Counted from the first letter of the stretch, positions 51,944-59,810 are shown. The stretch: DNA of 64,000 bases from Kineococcus aurantiacus (GCF_013409345.1 NZ_JACCBB010000001.1:4712001-4776000), one strand, 5' to 3'. Notes: a model not told the origin generated them from the sequence alone. Program-made: numbers and translations.

Positions 51944-52411
51944 GTGAGACCTGAAACCGCCGCTGTGCTCGGCCCTGTCCTGCGCGACTGGGACAGCTAC
52001 AGGATCAGCTACCGGGTGCAGGAGGACTGGGCTCCATCCCCCTACGACCCCGACTCGGCCGCGGCGATCGTGATGGTCTGGACCTCGGACGGATCGGGTA
52101 CCGGCGTCTTCGTCGGCGCACCCGGCGAGCCGGTGACCGCGCTGGCAGTGCTCGCCGCCGCGAACGCCCTGCACGACGCCGTCATCGACGACCGGCTGTT
52201 GGGCATGACGACCTGGCCGCCATGCCCGCTGCACCCGGCCAGCCACCCCCTCACCCCACGTCTGCACGATCCCGACCAGACGCACGAGCAAGACCTGGAC
52301 GAAGCCCTCTACCCGGACGTCGACGTGGTCTGGACTTGCCTGCGCACCGGTGAGGTGGTCTGCCGAGTAGGGGAGCTGGAGAGCGCGTCGTTCGAGTCCA
52401 TGTCCGGGTGA
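51944..52411 (+). CDS. Hypothetical protein
   Basis: A 155-residue acidic soluble protein from GTG 51944 (VRPETAAVLGPVLRDWDSYR). Strands SYRVQEDWAPSPYDPDSAAA and AIVMVWTSDGSGTGVFVGA precede a helix (ALAVLAAANALHDAVIDDRL) and a CPLHPASHPL loop with conserved-looking Cys and His; a further Cys is in VDVVWTCLRTGEVVCRVG. The Cys/His residues might bind metal. No family assignment. It ends at the presumed left edge of the IS110 element. Confidence 0.6.
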   Translation: MRPETAAVLGPVLRDWDSYRISYRVQEDWAPSPYDPDSAAAIVMVWTSDGSGTGVFVGAPGEPVTALAVLAAANALHDAVIDDRLLGMTTWPPCPLHPASHPLTPRLHDPDQTHEQDLDEALYPDVDVVWTCLRTGEVVCRVGELESASFESMSG

Positions 52412-54040
52412 GACGAACGCTCGGCCATCGGCTACTTGTTGACTTCCCCCACGGCAACGGCCCGGCCAGGCTGTGCCGAGGTGCCCGGCGCGACGCTCTC
52501 ATATCGGCTGCCCACCAGCTGCACCGGTGTGGCTCTCTCATGGCGTGCGAAGCGTCGGGCACCGCCCGGCGGGGTGAGGCTCAAGAGGGGTCTGGTCATG
52601 CTCGAAGTAGCGCTGCCCACCACCGTCAGCACCACCGAGGACGACTGACTGGCTGTCCTCGAGCGCGACGGGGAGGTCAGCATGAAGCAGGCGAAGCCAG
52701 CAGCGCAGCCAACAGGGACCGCTCCGGCGGTGGTGATCGGGATGGACCCGCACAAACGTTCCGCCACCATCGAGGTCCTGAACCGCAGCGAGGACGTCCT
52801 GGGCGAAGGGCGCTTTGCCAGCGACACCGCCGGCTACCGAGCGATGCTGGCCGCCGGACGGACGTTTCCCTCGCGCCTGTGGGCGGTCGAAGGCGCGAAC
52901 GGCATCGGTAAGCACTTGGCGCAGCGCCTCATCGCCGACGGTGAGGACGTCGTCGACGTCCCGGCGAAGCTGTCGGCGCGGGCGCGGGTGTTCTCCACCG
53001 GTCAGGGCCGCAAGACCGATGCGACCGACGCGCACTCCATCGCCGTCGTCGCCTTGCGGACCACCACCTTGCGGGCGGTGACCGTCGATGGGGAGCACGT
53101 CGCCTTGCGGCTACTGGCTGACCGGCGGGACGAGTTGGGGGTCCGACGGACGGAGACGGTGAACCGGATCCACAAGCTGCTGTTGGAGTTGATGCCGGGC
53201 GGGGCGAAGAAGTTCCTGTCTGCAGCGCAGGCGAAAGCACTGGTAGCGCCCGTCCGCCCGCGTGACGTCGCGGGCAAGACCCGTCGGCGGATCGTGGTTG
53301 CGCTCATCGATGAGCTGGCCGCCACGGACAAGCTGATCAAGGCCGCGAACAAGGAACTGACCGAACTGGTCACCGCCTCGGGGTCACGGTTGATGGACCT
53401 GCAGGGCATCGGTCCTTCGACCGCGGCGCGGCTGCTGGGCGATGTCGGGGACATTGCCCGCTTCCCGTCCAAGGGGCACTTCGCGTCCTGGAACGGGACT
53501 GCTCCGATCGATGCCTCCAGCGGCGACAGTGATCACCAGCGCCTGTCGCGGGCCGGCAACCGGCGGCTGAACCGGGTGCTGCACACGATGGCCATCGTTC
53601 AGCTGCGACACGACACCGAGGGCCGGCGATACTTCGACGGCAAGAAGGCGGCGGGCAAGTCGTCGATGGAGGCGCTGCGGGCGTTGAAGCGGCGTCTGTC
53701 CGATGTGGTCTATCGCCAGATGGTCGCCGACCAGGACGTTCGTCGCTTCGGGCTGGAACCACCGGACGGACCGTCGCCGGAGCCTGCGGCGACGGCTCTG
53801 GCGCAGGAGGCGGAGCTCGTTGTCGACCTTGTCGAGGCCCTGGACGAGAAGGCATCACCGGAGGCCCTGGTGACGGGTCCGGGAGGACAGGTGGGGGCGG
53901 CTACTGGCTCCAGCGCGGTCGACTGCAACCCCGGTGTCGACGCTTCGGAGAAGTCACTTCCCGGACCCGCACGACCATCCTCGACCCGTGCTCGCCGACC
54001 CCGCAAGACCCGCCCTTGACATAGAGGGGAGCCATGACCG
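52412..54040 (+). mobile_element. IS110-family insertion sequence
   Basis: An apparently intact IS110-type element: a 270-base 5' non-coding part, a complete DEDD transposase gene, and a 3' end just after the stop at a TTGACATAGAGGGGAG stretch. IS110 elements lack inverted repeats, so both ends are estimates. Published IS110 biology places the bridge (guide) RNA in the long non-coding end, here most likely 52412-52681. The repeat cores CCATGACCGTGACG and GTGACCGTGAAG follow the right end directly. Confidence 0.7.
52682..54019 (+). CDS. IS110-family DEDD transposase
   Basis: A 445-residue recombinase. The N-terminal RuvC-like domain has D22 (GMDPHKRSA), E70 (WAVEGANG), D113 and D116 (KTDATDAHS). 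The C-terminal transposase_20 domain has LMDLQGIGPSTAARLL and SGDSDHQRLSRAGNRRLNRV, with the conserved serine. The last 80 residues (Pro/Ala/Arg-rich) extend past the usual end, probably because the stop lies in the element's 3' end. ATG 52682 has GGGAGG seven bases ahead. All catalytic residues are present, so it may be active. Confidence 0.92.
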   Translation: MKQAKPAAQPTGTAPAVVIGMDPHKRSATIEVLNRSEDVLGEGRFASDTAGYRAMLAAGRTFPSRLWAVEGANGIGKHLAQRLIADGEDVVDVPAKLSARARVFSTGQGRKTDATDAHSIAVVALRTTTLRAVTVDGEHVALRLLADRRDELGVRRTETVNRIHKLLLELMPGGAKKFLSAAQAKALVAPVRPRDVAGKTRRRIVVALIDELAATDKLIKAANKELTELVTASGSRLMDLQGIGPSTAARLLGDVGDIARFPSKGHFASWNGTAPIDASSGDSDHQRLSRAGNRRLNRVLHTMAIVQLRHDTEGRRYFDGKKAAGKSSMEALRALKRRLSDVVYRQMVADQDVRRFGLEPPDGPSPEPAATALAQEAELVVDLVEALDEKASPEALVTGPGGQVGAATGSSAVDCNPGVDASEKSLPGPARPSSTRARRPRKTRP

Positions 54041-54063
54041 TGACGTCCGTGACCGTGAAGTCG
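54031..54063 (+). repeat. Type A repeat cores next to the IS110 end
   Basis: CCATGACCGTGACGTC and GTGACCGTGAAGTCG in tandem. The interval 54041-54399 contains no gene. Confidence 0.65.
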
Positions 54064-54182
54064 CACCATGATCATCGGATCGAGCTGTAGCTGGCCTGTC
54101 CCGAAGACACTCCCGGTTTTCGGGACACTGGGGCCAGGGTGGGCTTCGATCACGGCCATGGTCTGCACCGGCGCATGTGCAG

Positions 54183-54238
54183 CTCGGACGGCGTGATGAC
54201 CGCGACGCCGCCCGCAGGGCGCCGTGACCGCGGGGCGG
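54183..54238 (+). repeat. Interspersed repeats, mixed type
   Basis: CGGACGGCGTGATGACCGCG, then CGCCCGCAGGGCG with CCGTGACCGCGGGG. Confidence 0.7.
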
Positions 54239-54399
54239 TTCCAGCGCAGCGACGTTGTGACAGGGATGAAGCAGTTGGAGCAGGCCGCGATCTAGATGAA
54301 GTGTGGGGTTGGTGGTCGTAGAGGCACTGGCCTGACGTCATGACTTGATCTGTCCGTGCAAGCCCAGTCCCGATGCCTGACGTGCCGCCGCGCTGAGGG

Positions 54400-55047
54400 T
54401 CAGGTCGAACACGCCCACGGACCGGAGGTGTCCACGTCGGGGATCTGCAGGGCGGCGCTGTTCCCCTTCCACGTCAGCTCATACTGTCCTTCCTCCACGA
54501 GCCGGGTGCTGCTGACGTAGTAGCCCACCTCCCGCGCACGGTGTTGCCCACCCGGCACGACGTACACCCTCACCCCGATTCCACCGGAGCCAGCCGCCTC
54601 ATCCACCACCAGCCGGCAGCCGGTGGCGCTGCGTTCGGGCAGCACGGTGAAGTGGTCTGAAGAGTCCAGCCACGCGATCAAGGCGGTCAGCGGGCACGCG
54701 ATCAGCAGGACGAAGGCGGTCACCAGGCCAGTCCCCACCTTGCGGACCCAGTGCCGTCGTGGCCGGGGCACTGCGCGGTCGGCCAGCACGATCCGGCACC
54801 CGGCTCCGGCGATGAGGGACACCACGCCGATACCCAGGAGGGCGCCGACCACGTGCAGGGCGCGGGGAACCCAAGACCCGATGACCCAGACGTCTTCCCA
54901 GCCGGTCGGCGTGAAGGCGACGACGGTCGAGGCGAGGAGGCTGACGATACCGACCCGCCAGAGCCAGTCGGCCAGCCCATGAGAGGCGCGGGTGGAGCTC
55001 ACCGGATCAGCGTCGCCGGTGGTGGGCAGTGGGGTGTCTTGCTGCAC
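54400..55047 (-). CDS. Hypothetical three- to four-helix membrane protein
   Basis: A 215-residue protein (GTG 55047). A polar N-terminus (about 25 residues) precedes three or four membrane helices (GIVSLLASTVVAFTP, ALHVVGALLGIGVVSLIAGAG, VTAFVLLIACPLTALIAWL). An extracytoplasmic C-terminal domain of about 85 residues follows (GCRLVVDEAAGSGGIGVRVY, EVGYYVSSTRLVEEGQYELT) with two cysteines. No family recognised. It lies downstream of the left anti-sigma-like gene on the same strand, 97 bases away. Confidence 0.65.
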   Translation of the reverse strand: MQQDTPLPTTGDADPVSSTRASHGLADWLWRVGIVSLLASTVVAFTPTGWEDVWVIGSWVPRALHVVGALLGIGVVSLIAGAGCRIVLADRAVPRPRRHWVRKVGTGLVTAFVLLIACPLTALIAWLDSSDHFTVLPERSATGCRLVVDEAAGSGGIGVRVYVVPGGQHRAREVGYYVSSTRLVEEGQYELTWKGNSAALQIPDVDTSGPWACST

Positions 55048-55144
55048 CGGACCCCCTCAGGTGAGCACGGGCCCTGCACACGCACCGTCTGCTCCACCGG
55101 GGTGAGAACGGTCCTTCGAGGCTTGCCGGCGCCACTGACCCCGC

Positions 55145-56194
55145 TCACCTGCCACGGACGGCGGCGAGGTCACTGGCCCGCAGGTCCTGAACTGCGGCGC
55201 TGAGCAGGGCGATGAGCTCATCGGAGCGAGCGGCCGCAGCCTCGCGGGTAGCGGCAGGCAGGGACGCGCTGACGATGAGGTCCCCCACTCGAGCCGAGCC
55301 GGTGAGGTAGGACGGCGGTCCGCCGAGGTCGGCGGTCACCGCCCAGGACTGATCCGCCCCGGGGACGGTGACCTCGACCGGTGCCAACTGCCCGGTCATC
55401 GCGCAGGTCAGGTGTCTGCCGGTGGCGGCCTGGAACGTCGCCGCCCCAGTGCCGGCCGGCCACCCGGTGACGGTGAGGGTGATGACGTGTTGAGACACCG
55501 CTTGATCAGCCCACTGGAACTCCCGCCCGGCGATGCTGTAGTCGTGCACGTCGGCGGCCTCGGCGGCCTCGGCGGCCTCGGCGGCCTCGGCGGCCTCGGC
55601 GGCCTCGGCGGCCTCGGCGGCCTCGGCGGCCTCGGCGGCCTCGGCGGAATCCCCGGAGCACCCCACCGGCCCGGCCAGGGGACTTTGAGCGCGGCGCTGA
55701 TCGGCTGACCCGACGAGGTCCGGCAACGTCTGGGTACCGGTCAGGGCCGTGCGGGCTTGGGTCATATCCGGGATGGCGTAGGTCACGACGGCGATGCTCA
55801 ACTCTCCGAGCTGGGGGGTCGATGCGGGCGACGCAGCGCGTGGACCGGTGATCGGGCTCGGAGGTGAGTCCCGACCGGGGGACTGGGCAATCGGAACGGT
55901 TGAGACCGTAGGCATGGAGGTAGGCCAGACCTGCACACCGATCGGCACCGCTGCCGCCACGACGAGGGCAGCGGCGGCGACCTGCACCCGCCGCACCCGG
56001 CGGCGCTGTTGCAGCCGGGCGCGGGTACCGGCGGTCAGGCGCTGCTCATCCACCGGCCGGCTGCGGACGTCGTGGTCGAAAGCGGCCAGCAGCAGCGCGG
56101 TCACCGGGTCGTCAGGGTCGCTGGTGCCGCCAGATCCTGCCCCGCGGGGGAGGCCTTGACCAGGCAGGTCGGGGTGGTCGGGGGGCTTAGGCAC
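55145..56194 (-). CDS. Membrane anti-sigma-like partner of the left SigE-type factor
   Basis: A 349-residue single-pass protein and paralogue of the 58704 product: cytoplasmic N-terminus (ALLLAAFDHDVRSRPVDEQR), membrane helix RVQVAAAALVVAAAVPIGV (about residues 65-85), then a long extracytoplasmic part. After a Ser/Pro linker and LPDLVGSADQRR it carries an EAA tripeptide repeat (about 10 copies), absent from the paralogue, then a sensor-like domain ending RVGDLIVSASLP. GTG 56194 overlaps the sigma gene's stop by three bases with GGAGGG ahead, so the pair is coupled. No zinc-finger motif is seen; the anti-sigma role is inferred from position and topology. Confidence 0.7.
   Translation of the reverse strand: MPKPPDHPDLPGQGLPRGAGSGGTSDPDDPVTALLLAAFDHDVRSRPVDEQRLTAGTRARLQQRRRVRRVQVAAAALVVAAAVPIGVQVWPTSMPTVSTVPIAQSPGRDSPPSPITGPRAASPASTPQLGELSIAVVTYAIPDMTQARTALTGTQTLPDLVGSADQRRAQSPLAGPVGCSGDSAEAAEAAEAAEAAEAAEAAEAAEAAEAAEAADVHDYSIAGREFQWADQAVSQHVITLTVTGWPAGTGAATFQAATGRHLTCAMTGQLAPVEVTVPGADQSWAVTADLGGPPSYLTGSARVGDLIVSASLPAATREAAAARSDELIALLSAAVQDLRASDLAAVRGR
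55551..55640 (+). repeat. Ten perfect 9-bp tandem repeats inside the anti-sigma-like gene
   Basis: Unit TCGGCGGCC repeated ten times without a mismatch, plus a partial eleventh. On the coding (minus) strand it encodes Glu-Ala-Ala. Changes of copy number keep the reading frame. Confidence 0.95.
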
Positions 56195-56867
56195 GAGTGA
56201 TTCCCTCCTCGGTGAGCAGTCGGCGCAGCGTGGCCAGGCCGCGGTGGGCGTTGCTGCGCGCGGTGGCCGTGGAGCAGTCCACGAGGTCGGCGATCTCGGT
56301 ATCGGGCAGCCCCTCGTACAGGCGCAAGACGACGGCGATGCGCTGCTTGTCCGGAAGCTGGCGCAGCAGGGCCAGGCAGCGTTGCCGCTCCGCATGCGTG
56401 CCGGCGACATCACCCAGACCGGCTCCGATGTGCAAGGGATGGGACCGCTCGGTGAGCTGGGCCAAGTCGGTGGGGTCGGCGGCGTGTTCGCGTCGCCAAG
56501 GTCGGCGGCGGGAGGTGGTGACGGCGTTGACCAGCATGCGGTTGAGGTAGGCCGAAGGGTCCTCGAGGGCTTCGATGCGGGCCCATCTGGTTACGCAGGT
56601 GGCCAAAACGTCCTGGACGACGTCTTCGGCTTGGTGTTCATCGCGCAGCAGGGTCCAGGCCAATCGGACCAGCTGCGGCCCCTTTCAGGCCACCAAGGAC
56701 TCCAGGTCCCACACACCGCGAGGCGCAGTACCGGCTCGCTGCCGATTGAAGGCGTCGGTGCTGATTGAGCCGCCGTCGCTTCGGGCCTGTCCAGCTGGGT
56801 CCTGCTCACCCCTGGGAGAGGAGGCGCCAGCGCTGGGGTGCTCGGCGCTGGCGGCGGGAGGTGTCAC
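56187..56867 (-). pseudogene. SigE-family ECF sigma factor with in-frame TGA
   Basis: Codons from ATG 56867 read to DLESLVA, hit TGA at 56685-56687, and continue in the same frame as KGPQLVRLAWTLLRDEHQAE. The paralogue at 58145 has tryptophan (TGG) at that position (DLESLVAWKGPQLMRL). After the stop all of sigma region 2 (EDVVQDVLATCVTRWARIEA, AYLNRMLVNAV) and region 4 (RQLPDKQRIAVVLRLYEGLP, TARSNAHRGLATLRRLL) is intact, so only one base inactivates it. Initiation at an internal TTG (56663) could still make a nearly complete factor. The stop overlaps the partner gene's start. Confidence 0.75.
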
Positions 56868-56940
56868 AGCAGTACAACGCGATCAGCACCCTCGGTTGTT
56901 GCACGTCACGACCAGCAACATGTCCTGGACCTCTCACCTC
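56842..56940 (+). other. Conserved short segment upstream of the left sigma gene (inverted copy at 57802-57915)
   Basis: The plus strand reads GGVTAVQRDQHPRLLHVTTS and then SWTS, matching GVTPVQRDDPGQLLHASS...SWT on the minus strand at 57802-57915. Both lie divergent to their sigma gene, so the duplication includes this region. It may be the 3' relic of a divergent gene or a conserved promoter region. Confidence 0.5.
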
Positions 56941-56982
56941 GACTCACCACCCGCAGATCGACACGACTGCGAGGTCGTCGAG

Positions 56983-57036
56983 CGCGCGGACGGCGCCATG
57001 ACCGTGCGCAGCGCGGCTCGCGCCATGACCGTGCGC
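56983..57036 (+). repeat. Type A composite with spacer
   Basis: GCGGACGGCGCCATGACCG, then TGCGCAGCGCGGCTCG, then CGCCATGACCGTGCGC; a clean example of the composite. Confidence 0.8.
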
Positions 57037-57126
57037 AACGACTCGCGGCTAGGGGACTGAGGAACCCCTTTGGTCACGCTCGCGTCGAAGCTCAGTCAAG
57101 CGCTGCAGGCTGACGATGGGGTGGGC

Positions 57127-57579
57127 ATGAGCACTAGGTGGACGTCGCGCCGTGTGATCGTTGTGGCCGCAGCCGGTGCCTTGATCGCTGGTGCGGGGTT
57201 GACCGCTGCTCAGCCCAGTCCTGCAGATGCGACGTCAAGTGGGGCTACGCCACGGGCAGGGTGCTTGGTGATGGCCATCTACGAAGGGGCACACAGCGCC
57301 CCCAGCAAGCAGGTCTTGCTGCAGTCGATGGTCGATGGAGCTCGACACGACTTGGACTACCTGGCTACGCGTTCAGCTAGCGCCGAGACTCCCGGGGACA
57401 CTGCTCGAGCGCAGGCCCACCTCGATGCTGCTCAGGCGCTGTTGGCGACTGAGACGATGACCGAGGCGCGCGATGGGCACGGCACGGTCATCGCCGCTGC
57501 TGAGTACACGGCCGGCGTGGAGGGTGGCTACGCTATGGAGCGCTTCAGCTACTGGGACCCGACCGCTACCTGCGCATAG
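57127..57579 (+). CDS. Hypothetical secreted protein
   Basis: A 150-residue protein from ATG 57127. A signal peptide (TSRRVIVVAAAGALIAGAGL, with cleavage near AAQPSPADA) is followed by a helical mature domain (SKQVLLQSMVDGARHDLDYL, AQAHLDAAQALLATETM) with two cysteines (AGCLV near the start, TATCA at the end) that could form one disulfide. No family recognised. It sits at the centre of the inverted sigma/anti-sigma duplication and is flanked by repeat composites. Confidence 0.65.
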   Translation: MSTRWTSRRVIVVAAAGALIAGAGLTAAQPSPADATSSGATPRAGCLVMAIYEGAHSAPSKQVLLQSMVDGARHDLDYLATRSASAETPGDTARAQAHLDAAQALLATETMTEARDGHGTVIAAAEYTAGVEGGYAMERFSYWDPTATCA

Positions 57580-57630
57580 CCCTGCCTGCCGGCTGCGGCC
57601 ACCATGAGGCCCGGGCCACCACCACGACAG

Positions 57631-57721
57631 TGACGTCGCGCTCAATGCGCCATGACCGCGAGGTCGCCGGCAGGGCGCCATGACCGTGCGCAGCGCGGCC
57701 CGCGCCATGACCGTGACGTCG
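57631..57721 (+). repeat. Type A repeat cluster
   Basis: GTGACGTCGCGCTCAATGCG with CCATGACCGCGAGGTCG, then GGCAGGGCGCCATGACCGTG, spacer CGCAGCGCGGCCCG, and CGCCATGACCGTGACGTCG. The densest cluster. Confidence 0.8.
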
Positions 57722-57801
57722 TTCATGCTGACCTTCCCGGAGCGTTCGATCGGCGTGCCTGAGGTCGTCGCGAGGCCGGTGGCCTCCGGGAACTAGGGGG
57801 T

Positions 57802-57915
57802 CTAGGTGATGTTGCGGGTCCAGCTGTAGATGTTGGTGTCGGTGAAGTCATCGCTGGAGGCGTGCAACAGCTGGCCGGGGTCATCGCGTTGTACGGGAGT
57901 GACACCCTGTTCAGA
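57802..57915 (-). other. Conserved short segment upstream of the right sigma gene
   Basis: Minus-strand frame ending at a TAG at 57802 with GVTPVQRDDPGQLLHASSDD, FTDTNIYSWTRNIT. It matches the plus-strand segment at 56842-56940. Upstream of it the frame becomes Pro/Ser/Arg-rich, so no complete gene is called. Confidence 0.5.
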
Positions 57916-58144
57916 CGATGTCGGGCGCGATGGCCTCGCCTCCGCGCCTGTCCTCGGGTGGTGGGACCGACTCGCTGGCTCCGGTGGCGGTCCGGAGGCA
58001 GGTCCGGGTGTGGGTGAGGAAGTGGGAGGGGACTTCGTCACCGACGCTTCTAGCTTCGAGCCGGTGAGCCGGAGTGGTTTCGGCAGGAGGAAAGGGGTGG
58101 GCGCCGCCGTGCCCAGCAGCGGGCCATCCCGAGGCGAATGGGGA

Positions 58145-58711
58145 ATGTCTCAGCAGCGGGAAGATCGCGACCAGAGTATGGGTCGTGAGCACGGCGGTGA
58201 CCGCGGGCTCACAGGGGGAGGGGACCTGGAGTCCTTAGTGGCTTGGAAGGGCCCGCAGCTGATGCGCCTGGCTCAGATGCTGCTGCGCGATGAGCACCAG
58301 GCCCAAGACGTGGTGCAGGACGTGCTGGCCGCGTGCGTGGCCAAGTGGAGCCGCATCCAGGCCCTGGAGGATCCTTCGGCGTACCTGAACCGGATGCTGG
58401 TCAACGCCGTCAGCACCTCCCGGCGCCGGCCGTGGCGCCGCGAGCACACCGCCGACCCCGCCGACCTGCCCGAGCAGACGCTGGGGGACCCTGCCGGTCC
58501 GCACGCCGAGCGGGCGCGGATGTTGGCGTTGCTGCAGCGGCTGCCGGACAAGCAGCGCATGGCGGTGGTCTTGCGCATCTATGAAGACCTGCCCGATGCC
58601 GAGATCGCCGACCTCATGAACTGTTCCATGGTCACGGTGCGCAGCAACGTGCACCGGGGCCTGGCCACCTTGCGCCGACTGCTCGCCGAGGAGGACCCCC
58701 ACCGTGCCTGA
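58145..58711 (+). CDS. SigE-family ECF RNA polymerase sigma factor
   Basis: A 188-residue sigma-70 of the extracytoplasmic-function class. Region 2 spans about 35-95 (MRLAQMLLRDEHQAQDVVQD, AYLNRMLVNAVSTSRRRPW, the last typical of the actinobacterial SigE group). Region 4 spans about 120-185 (LQRLPDKQRMAVVLRIYEDL, SMVTVRSNVHRGLATLRRLL with its HTH). ATG 58145 gives a short polar leader; ATG 58178 is an alternative. The stop overlaps the partner's GTG by eight bases. It is the functional paralogue of the interrupted left copy. Confidence 0.9.
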   Translation: MSQQREDRDQSMGREHGGDRGLTGGGDLESLVAWKGPQLMRLAQMLLRDEHQAQDVVQDVLAACVAKWSRIQALEDPSAYLNRMLVNAVSTSRRRPWRREHTADPADLPEQTLGDPAGPHAERARMLALLQRLPDKQRMAVVLRIYEDLPDAEIADLMNCSMVTVRSNVHRGLATLRRLLAEEDPHRA

Positions 58712-59774
58712 TGACCACCAGCCCCACGATGACTTCTCGCACCAGCCCTACGACGAGTCTTCCGACCAGCCCCCTATGCAGTCCCACGATGAGCTCGACC
58801 ACTACGACATGCCAGGTGAGGAGCGGGGCGACGTGCCGTCTGATCCGTTGCTCGATGTCCGGTTCGAGCCGGTCCTCGCGCTGTTGCACGACGCTTTCGA
58901 CCACGAAGTGCGCACCCGGCAGTTCAACGAGCAGCAGCTGATCGCAGGGACCCGCGCCCGGCTGCGCCGGCGGGTCCGTACCCGCCGGTTGCAGGTGGCC
59001 GCCGCCGTCCTGGTCGCGGCCGCCGCGGTTCCGGTGACCTTGCAGGCCTGGCCCACCGCCACAGTGTCCACGACCCCGGCCGGTCAGGGCTTCTCGCCGA
59101 CCCCTTCTCGCCCGACACCAAGCCACTCCTCCCTGCCAGCTTCCAGCGCATCTCCCGGCCCTGGGGCACTTACGACGCCAGCCTCACCGGACCCAAGCTC
59201 CTCTTCGGCGGGGGCTTCGGCGGCGACTGTTCACCTGCCGGACCTGGCCCAGACGCGGGCTGCGGTGCCGGCGGGTCTGACACCGCTGCCCAGCCAAGGC
59301 CCCTACGCCGAGGAGTTGACCCCCTTGACCGGGCTGGGCGTGGGCTGCGATACGCACTCGAGTCTGCCGCGGACCGTGGCCGCGCAGAAGTTCGAGTGGA
59401 TTGACGAACGGCAGGCCACCGCCGACCAGGAGCAGGAGGTCATCACCGTCCTGGTCACAATGTGGCCCACCGGCCAAGGGGCAGCCGCCTTCGACGGCGT
59501 GGCCGGCGGGTCCGGGGCGTGCCACTTCGCCTACGCCATCGACCCCGTGACCGTGACGGTCCCCGGCGCCGAGCAGGCCTGGGCAGCCAGGACCGACTCG
59601 GCCGCTGGGTTCCCCGGAGTACCGTTTCACCAGGTCACCGGGATCGCACGGGTGGGTGACGTGCTCGTCGGCGTCTCTCACCAGGGACCCACCTCAGCCT
59701 CCACCAGCGACCTGACCGCTGTGCTCACGGCCGCGGTGGCCGACGTCCGCGCCAGCGGGCGAGGCAGCGGGTAA
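58704..59774 (+). CDS. Membrane anti-sigma-like partner of the right SigE-type factor
   Basis: A 356-residue single-pass protein from GTG 58704. It has a His/Asp-rich cytoplasmic N-terminus (about 45 residues), then LALLHDAFDHEVRTRQFNEQ (shared with the left paralogue), a membrane helix RLQVAAAVLVAAAAVPVTL (about 93-111), a Ser/Pro linker, and a sensor-like domain with VHLPDLAQTRAA and ARVGDVLVGVSH. Two cysteines in the outer domain (GVGCDTH, GACHFAY) may pair. Overlap with the sigma gene and topology suggest membrane regulation of that sigma factor; no zinc-finger signature is present. Confidence 0.75.
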   Translation: MPDDHQPHDDFSHQPYDESSDQPPMQSHDELDHYDMPGEERGDVPSDPLLDVRFEPVLALLHDAFDHEVRTRQFNEQQLIAGTRARLRRRVRTRRLQVAAAVLVAAAAVPVTLQAWPTATVSTTPAGQGFSPTPSRPTPSHSSLPASSASPGPGALTTPASPDPSSSSAGASAATVHLPDLAQTRAAVPAGLTPLPSQGPYAEELTPLTGLGVGCDTHSSLPRTVAAQKFEWIDERQATADQEQEVITVLVTMWPTGQGAAAFDGVAGGSGACHFAYAIDPVTVTVPGAEQAWAARTDSAAGFPGVPFHQVTGIARVGDVLVGVSHQGPTSASTSDLTAVLTAAVADVRASGRGSG

Positions 59775-59810
59775 GGCAGCGGGTAAGGCAGCGGGCTGGG
59801 CAGCGGCGAC
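59763..59810 (+). repeat. 12-bp tandem repeats over the anti-sigma stop codon
   Basis: GGCAGCGGGTAA at 59763-59774 and 59775-59786, then two degenerate units. The TAA of the first unit is the stop codon of the preceding gene, so each unit duplicates the stop. Confidence 0.8.

Noticed and set aside
55412-55708. Plus-strand Gly-Gly-Leu repeat protein over the 9-bp tandem repeats
   Set aside because: Mirror reading of the Glu-Ala-Ala repeat in the anti-sigma-like gene; the minus strand has the membrane helix, coupling and paralogue.
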